64,000 bases of DNA, from contig JBDLJH010000006.1 in NCBI GenBank assembly GCA_039714395.1, forward strand, positions 1 through 64,000. The letters run 5' to 3'. The notes below the pieces were generated by a model that was not told where the DNA came from, did no database searches, and saw only the letters and a program-made list of their open reading frames with translations. Both the position numbers and the translations under genes were made by a program. Of the stretch, positions 60,389-64,000 are shown piece by piece. This DNA comes from JAPHSX01 sp039714395 (GTDB taxonomy: Bacteria; Pseudomonadota; Gammaproteobacteria; Thiohalomonadales; Thiohalomonadaceae). How positions within the stretch are numbered: the stretch's first letter is position 1; every line of letters starts with the position of its first letter.

Positions 60389-61681
60389 TTAGATCGCGCT
60401 GTAGAACTCGTGGTGGTTTTTTCCGTGACGCTTGGCATGGTACATGGCGTTATCGGCGCGTTGAATTAGCAGGTTGGGATCCTTGCCGTCATTAGGGTAG
60501 AAGCTGATGCCGATACTGGTCGTGATTGAGGCCTCCACACCGTCAAGATTGTAGGGTTCGGCAACATCCCGGATGATTTTTTTCGCAACACGAATCACAT
60601 CCTGGTGTCCTTCAATAGCGGCAATGACGATGGTGAACTCATCACCACCGAAACGGGCGACGGTATCGGTCGCACGCAGGCATTCTGTGAGTCGATGTGA
60701 CACCTGGCGCAATAGCTCATCACCACTATTGTGCCCCAGTGTGTCGTTGACCACCTTGAAACCATCGAGGTCGAGAAACATTACTGCGGTCTGTGCCTGA
60801 TTACGGTCTGCCAGAACTATGGCCTGTTGCAGGCGATCGTTGAAGAGGATGCGGTTGGGCAGTCCGGTAAGCTGGTCGTAGTGGGCAAGGTAAACCAGCC
60901 GTTCTTCACTCTCTCTTTCAGATGTGATATCGGAGAAGACACCAACGTAATGGCTAAGCTCACCATCTTCATCTTCAACAGCCGATATCGACAACCACTC
61001 AAGGTAATCTTCTCCCTCACGGTTACGGTTCCAGATCTCTCCCTGCCACTGTCCAAAATGTTTTATTTCGTGCCACATGTGAGCGTAAAAGGTATCGTCC
61101 TGACGCCCTGAGCGCAATATTGATGGGCGTTTGCCGATAACTTCATCCTCTGTATAACCGGTGACTTTGGAAAAGGCGGCATTGACGCTGACGATAGTGG
61201 TTTCTGGGGTAGTGATTACGACCCCCTCGTTTGCAGTTTCGAATACTTTGCTCATCAAGCGCGAAGTGAGATTACGGTTCTGGTTAAGTTCATGTAGAAG
61301 GCTGTTAAGTCGATCACGAAATTCTTCCGCCAGTGTTATCAGTTCATCGTATAGCGGCGTGATATTTTCCGAATTCGTGTTATTGATTAACAGCTGTTTG
61401 GCCATCTGGTGCATTTCTTGGTGTACGGGATCGATAGCGATGAAACTGTCTAGTGTGGTGAGTGCGGGGTTGTTAATGCCGTGGTACCAGCGACCAAATT
61501 TGCACAGGTGATCGGGGTGCTCGGCGATATCCTTTGGTTCTATGGGATGTTCACAGATCAGGGTACGGTTAATTTGCGCTATCCAGCGGGCATGATGTTC
61601 AATGGCCTGCCCCAGTTCTTTGGAGAAATGCTCCAGTTCATTGAGTGTCAGCTGTTGGAATAGCGCATTGTACATGTTCAT
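60389..61681 (-). CDS. CZB-PAS-GGDEF diguanylate cyclase
   Basis: A 430-residue soluble cyclase with three modules. Residues about 14-110 match the zinc-binding chemoreceptor (CZB) domain: spaced His (IEHHARWI), CKFGRWYHG with the key Cys, and HQEMHQMA. Residues about 130-255 form a PAS/PAC sensor (GVVITTPETTIVSVNAAF, GEIWNRNREGEDYLEWLS). Residues about 265-428 are a GGDEF cyclase with an intact ARFGGDEFTIV active site, and RATD five residues upstream is a product-inhibition (I-site) motif. E. coli DgcZ also pairs CZB with GGDEF, so zinc-controlled c-di-GMP synthesis is inferred. No membrane helix. Convergent with pepN, eight bases apart. Confidence 0.9.
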   Translation of the reverse strand: MNMYNALFQQLTLNELEHFSKELGQAIEHHARWIAQINRTLICEHPIEPKDIAEHPDHLCKFGRWYHGINNPALTTLDSFIAIDPVHQEMHQMAKQLLINNTNSENITPLYDELITLAEEFRDRLNSLLHELNQNRNLTSRLMSKVFETANEGVVITTPETTIVSVNAAFSKVTGYTEDEVIGKRPSILRSGRQDDTFYAHMWHEIKHFGQWQGEIWNRNREGEDYLEWLSISAVEDEDGELSHYVGVFSDITSERESEERLVYLAHYDQLTGLPNRILFNDRLQQAIVLADRNQAQTAVMFLDLDGFKVVNDTLGHNSGDELLRQVSHRLTECLRATDTVARFGGDEFTIVIAAIEGHQDVIRVAKKIIRDVAEPYNLDGVEASITTSIGISFYPNDGKDPNLLIQRADNAMYHAKRHGKNHHEFYSAI

Positions 61682-61758
61682 ATATAGTACTCGTGCTGTG
61701 AGTATTTAAGTTCCTGTTCCATTCGCATCATGATATGCCAAGCTTGGCTGCCCTGCCA

Positions 61759-62199
61759 TTATTCTGTGTTATCGATAATATACTCTTGCCACAGCTCTTC
61801 ATCCTTTATTTCGGCCTCGGAGATAGCAAAGCTGCGTACAGATATGCCTGCCGTATGCACGCTTTCTCTGTTGCCACTTATCAATGGGTGCCACTCGGGT
61901 AGCGTTTTACCATTGGCCAACAGGCGGTAGGCACAGCTCTGTGGCATCCATTCAAGTTTGTCGGCATTTTCCGGCGTAACCTGAAGGCATTCAGGTACCA
62001 GTGTCGTGCGTTCAGCGTAGCAGTTGCAGGAGCCACTTTCGCTATCCAGATAGCGGCAGACGATGCTGGTGGTATAAAGTGCACCATCTTCCTCGTCCTC
62101 GAGTTTGATCAGGCAGCAACGGGCACAACCGTCGCAGAGGCTCTCCCACTCTTCGCGGTTTAGTTGCTGCAGGGGTTTTTCCTCCCAGAAGCGTGACAC
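61759..62199 (-). CDS. ycgN: YcgN-family cysteine-cluster protein
   Basis: A UPF0260/YcgN-family protein of 146 residues with conserved cysteines: EWESLCDGCARCCL, CRYLDSESGSCNCY, VPECL and PQSCAYRLLANGK. The cysteines probably bind a metal or Fe-S cluster; function unknown. The frame is open to 62268, but I place the start at GTG 62199 because it lies two bases after the upstream stop and gives the N-terminus VSRFWEEKPL, matching E. coli YcgN (VPFW...) in length and sequence. The longer start would add residues that overlap the neighbouring gene by over 50 bases. Confidence 0.85.
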   Translation of the reverse strand: MSRFWEEKPLQQLNREEWESLCDGCARCCLIKLEDEEDGALYTTSIVCRYLDSESGSCNCYAERTTLVPECLQVTPENADKLEWMPQSCAYRLLANGKTLPEWHPLISGNRESVHTAGISVRSFAISEAEIKDEELWQEYIIDNTE

Positions 62200-62203
62200 G
62201 GGC

Positions 62204-62467
62204 TTATCCGGCAATGGCTCTGTCCATATCCTGTTCCGCCTGTTTCCATTCATCTTTGGCGGTACCACCCTGGGCCATTAGCTCCATCAGGCCGTAGGCG
62301 AGCCGGCGGGTCTCGGGATTCATTTCCTTTAATTTAGTCAGCAGATAGCTGTGACCGGCCTGTGGAATGGAGAGGGTCTTTACCAGTGCATAGAGCAGCA
62401 GCGACTGGCCGGAGCGGCTGTCGTTCCTGATGTGGGCCAGAGTGTCGTGGAGGGGAGTCATGTCCAT
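62204..62467 (-). CDS. Small hypothetical protein upstream of ycgN
   Basis: An 87-residue protein I do not recognise. It is predicted all-helical and soluble (TPLHDTLAHIRNDS, SLLLYALVKTLSIP, ETRRLAYGLMELMAQGG, acidic C-terminus) with no Cys and no membrane segment. An AGAGAGAA site lies before the ATG. It is transcribed toward ycgN with a four-base spacing and follows cobQ by 63 bases, so it may form a unit with ycgN. It is a plausible gene by codon character and ribosome binding site. Confidence 0.7.
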   Translation of the reverse strand: MDMTPLHDTLAHIRNDSRSGQSLLLYALVKTLSIPQAGHSYLLTKLKEMNPETRRLAYGLMELMAQGGTAKDEWKQAEQDMDRAIAG

Positions 62468-62530
62468 TATTCGGTTCTCTCTGCGATGTGTTTGTGATCT
62501 ATTGTATGTAATGTGTGATGAAGTGGTCGC

Positions 62531-63982
62531 TTAATCAAGGGTCGCAAGCAAGTTTGCTATGTCGAGTTGCTGTTCTAGTGTGTCGGCCAGGCGATCCAGT
62601 TCCCGCTCCTTAATTGTGTGGTAGTCGATACTTTCAGCCTCGCTCATACCGGCCCAGCGTAACAGGGCACGACAGGCCTGTGGATGGTCGAACAGCCCGT
62701 GCAGGTAACTGCCGAGGACCTGTTTGTCTTCACTGATCGCACCGTCGTTGTTGCTGTCGTCGAATGTAATTGCCGGGCGTGACAGGCCCTCACCACGGGT
62801 GACACCCATGTGAATCTCGTAGCCCTCAACCGCTGCGTTCTCTAGCGTGAGCTGTCCACTGATGCGGATGAGCTGTTTTTCCGGCTCCAGCGTTGTTTCA
62901 ATCTCCAGTAGTCCAAGGCCATTGCTGGTCCCGGCAGTACCTTCTAATCCCTGGGGGTCGTGAATCATTTTTCCCAGCATCTGGTAGCCGCCGCAGATAC
63001 CGATCACCTTACCGCCGTAACGCAGGTGTTGTATGATCGCCTTGTCCCAGCCCTGCTCCCTTAGCCACTGCAGGTCGGTACGTACATTCTTGCTGCCGGG
63101 AAGGATAATGAGGTCGGCAGGCGGGAGTGCTTGCTCCGCCCCGATAAAGTGGAGATCGACATTCGGGTGCAGGCGTAGCGGGTCGAGGTCGGTGTGGTTG
63201 CTGATGCGGGGTAACACCGGCACCACGATCTGGAATTTATTCTGATCGGTGAAGATGTTGTCGCGCGGCACTGCATCCTCTGCCTCGAGGTGCAGGCCAT
63301 GCAGGTAGGGCAGTACACCAAACACCGGTTTACCGGTCCTCTGTTCCAGCCACTCAAGGCCAGAGTCGAGCAGCCTGATGTCGCCACGAAAGCGATTGAT
63401 GATAAAACCGGTGACGCGATCACGCTCACTCTCGCTGAGTAGTTCCAGGGTGCCGACGATCTGTGCGAAGACACCGCCCTTGTCAATATCGGCGACCAGC
63501 ACCACCGGGCAGTTCACCGCCTCGGCAAAGCCCATGTTGGCGATATCCCCCTCACGCAGATTGATTTCGGCGGGGCTGCCAGCTCCCTCAACCATGATCA
63601 GCTCGTACTGCTCCGAGAGACGTTGGTGCGACTCCAGCACCGCTGCCATCGCGACCTTTTTGTAGTCGTGGTAGTCGCGGGCCTGCATGTGGTCGATGGC
63701 TCTGCCGTGGACGATCACCTGGGCCCCCATGTCGCTACTCGGTTTGAGCAGGATAGGGTTCATATCGGTGTGTGGTTCCAGCCCTGCCGCCTGCGCCTGC
63801 ACCGCCTGGGCACGGCCAATCTCGCCACCATCGGCGGTGACTGCGCTATTGAGTGCCATATTTTGTGGTTTGAAGGGAACCACCTGCACGCCACGGCGCT
63901 TAAGCAGACGGCAAAGTCCGGCTACCACGGTACTCTTGCCCGCGTCTGAGGCGGTGCCCTGAATCATGAGAGTTTTCGACAT
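62531..63982 (-). CDS. cobQ: Cobyric acid synthase
   Basis: CobQ (about 483 residues) amidates four side chains of adenosylcobyrinic acid a,c-diamide using glutamine and ATP. The N-terminal dethiobiotin-synthetase-like domain has MIQGTASDAGKSTVVAGL (P-loop) and FKPQNMALNS; the C-terminal class I glutamine amidotransferase has the nucleophile Cys in IGICGGYQMLG and a His near GSYLHGLFDHP. Both halves are complete. Start is ATG at 63982 (MSKTLMIQG); ATG at 63991 gives three more residues. It is at the window edge, and upstream cob genes may continue beyond it. Confidence 0.95.
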   Translation of the reverse strand: MSKTLMIQGTASDAGKSTVVAGLCRLLKRRGVQVVPFKPQNMALNSAVTADGGEIGRAQAVQAQAAGLEPHTDMNPILLKPSSDMGAQVIVHGRAIDHMQARDYHDYKKVAMAAVLESHQRLSEQYELIMVEGAGSPAEINLREGDIANMGFAEAVNCPVVLVADIDKGGVFAQIVGTLELLSESERDRVTGFIINRFRGDIRLLDSGLEWLEQRTGKPVFGVLPYLHGLHLEAEDAVPRDNIFTDQNKFQIVVPVLPRISNHTDLDPLRLHPNVDLHFIGAEQALPPADLIILPGSKNVRTDLQWLREQGWDKAIIQHLRYGGKVIGICGGYQMLGKMIHDPQGLEGTAGTSNGLGLLEIETTLEPEKQLIRISGQLTLENAAVEGYEIHMGVTRGEGLSRPAITFDDSNNDGAISEDKQVLGSYLHGLFDHPQACRALLRWAGMSEAESIDYHTIKERELDRLADTLEQQLDIANLLATLD

Positions 63983-64000
63983 GGGCGGCATGGTAGCGGG

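Overview
The window is a continuous stretch of a gammaproteobacterial chromosome, almost fully coding and of moderately high G+C. The gene orders are classic for that class: petABC-sspAB; rsmI divergent from lpoA-yraN-diaA-dolP; a complete division and cell-wall (dcw) cluster from mraZ to ftsZ followed by lpxC; secA-argJ; yacG-zapD-coaE-pilDCB; ampDE; and late cobalamin genes. The bc1 complex, type IV pilus genes, a DciA-type protein (DUF721) and no visible phage or IS suggest a free-living or symbiotic respiring gammaproteobacterium, perhaps from a thiotrophic or purple-sulfur-like lineage. That last point is inference only.

Layout. 0-5 kb: the start of a DegS/AlgW-like protease (cut by the window edge), a Nif3-like protein, the cytochrome bc1 operon and the stringent-starvation pair sspAB. 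5-9 kb: the accessory part of the window. It holds a structured non-coding repeat, an AT-rich outer-membrane porin-like gene, a truncated macro-domain gene, an OmpA-type lipoprotein and a full macro-domain gene. 9-14 kb: an FAD-linked dehydrogenase and the dolP-diaA-yraN-lpoA block. 14-15.3 kb: rsmI and RNase P RNA. 15.4-34 kb: the dcw cluster, with a strong promoter and an intact MraZ operator at its head and many 1-8 base gene overlaps. 34-42 kb: DciA-like protein, M23 peptidase, CapA-like protein, SecA, ArgJ and a Nudix-ThiE fusion. 42-47.5 kb: yacG, zapD, coaE and pilus assembly genes, without a pilin gene. 47.5-53 kb: nadC, an FKBP isomerase, an AGCS symporter, a retropepsin-like protease and a four-gene cassette (two DUF1538 membrane proteins, a PII-like protein and a CBS-pair protein). 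53-64 kb: ampDE, cobU-cobT-cobC-cobS, pepN, a CZB-PAS-GGDEF cyclase, a YcgN-like protein and cobQ.

How the parts fit together. mraZ-ftsZ, lpoA, the M23 peptidase, zapD, ampD and dolP together cover peptidoglycan precursor synthesis, septal assembly, envelope control and wall recycling. The cob genes provide the last steps of adenosylcobalamin assembly. The strongest candidate for an under-described system is the DUF1538-DUF1538-PII-CBS cassette. It reads as a two-subunit membrane transporter with its own nucleotide- or metabolite-sensing regulators.
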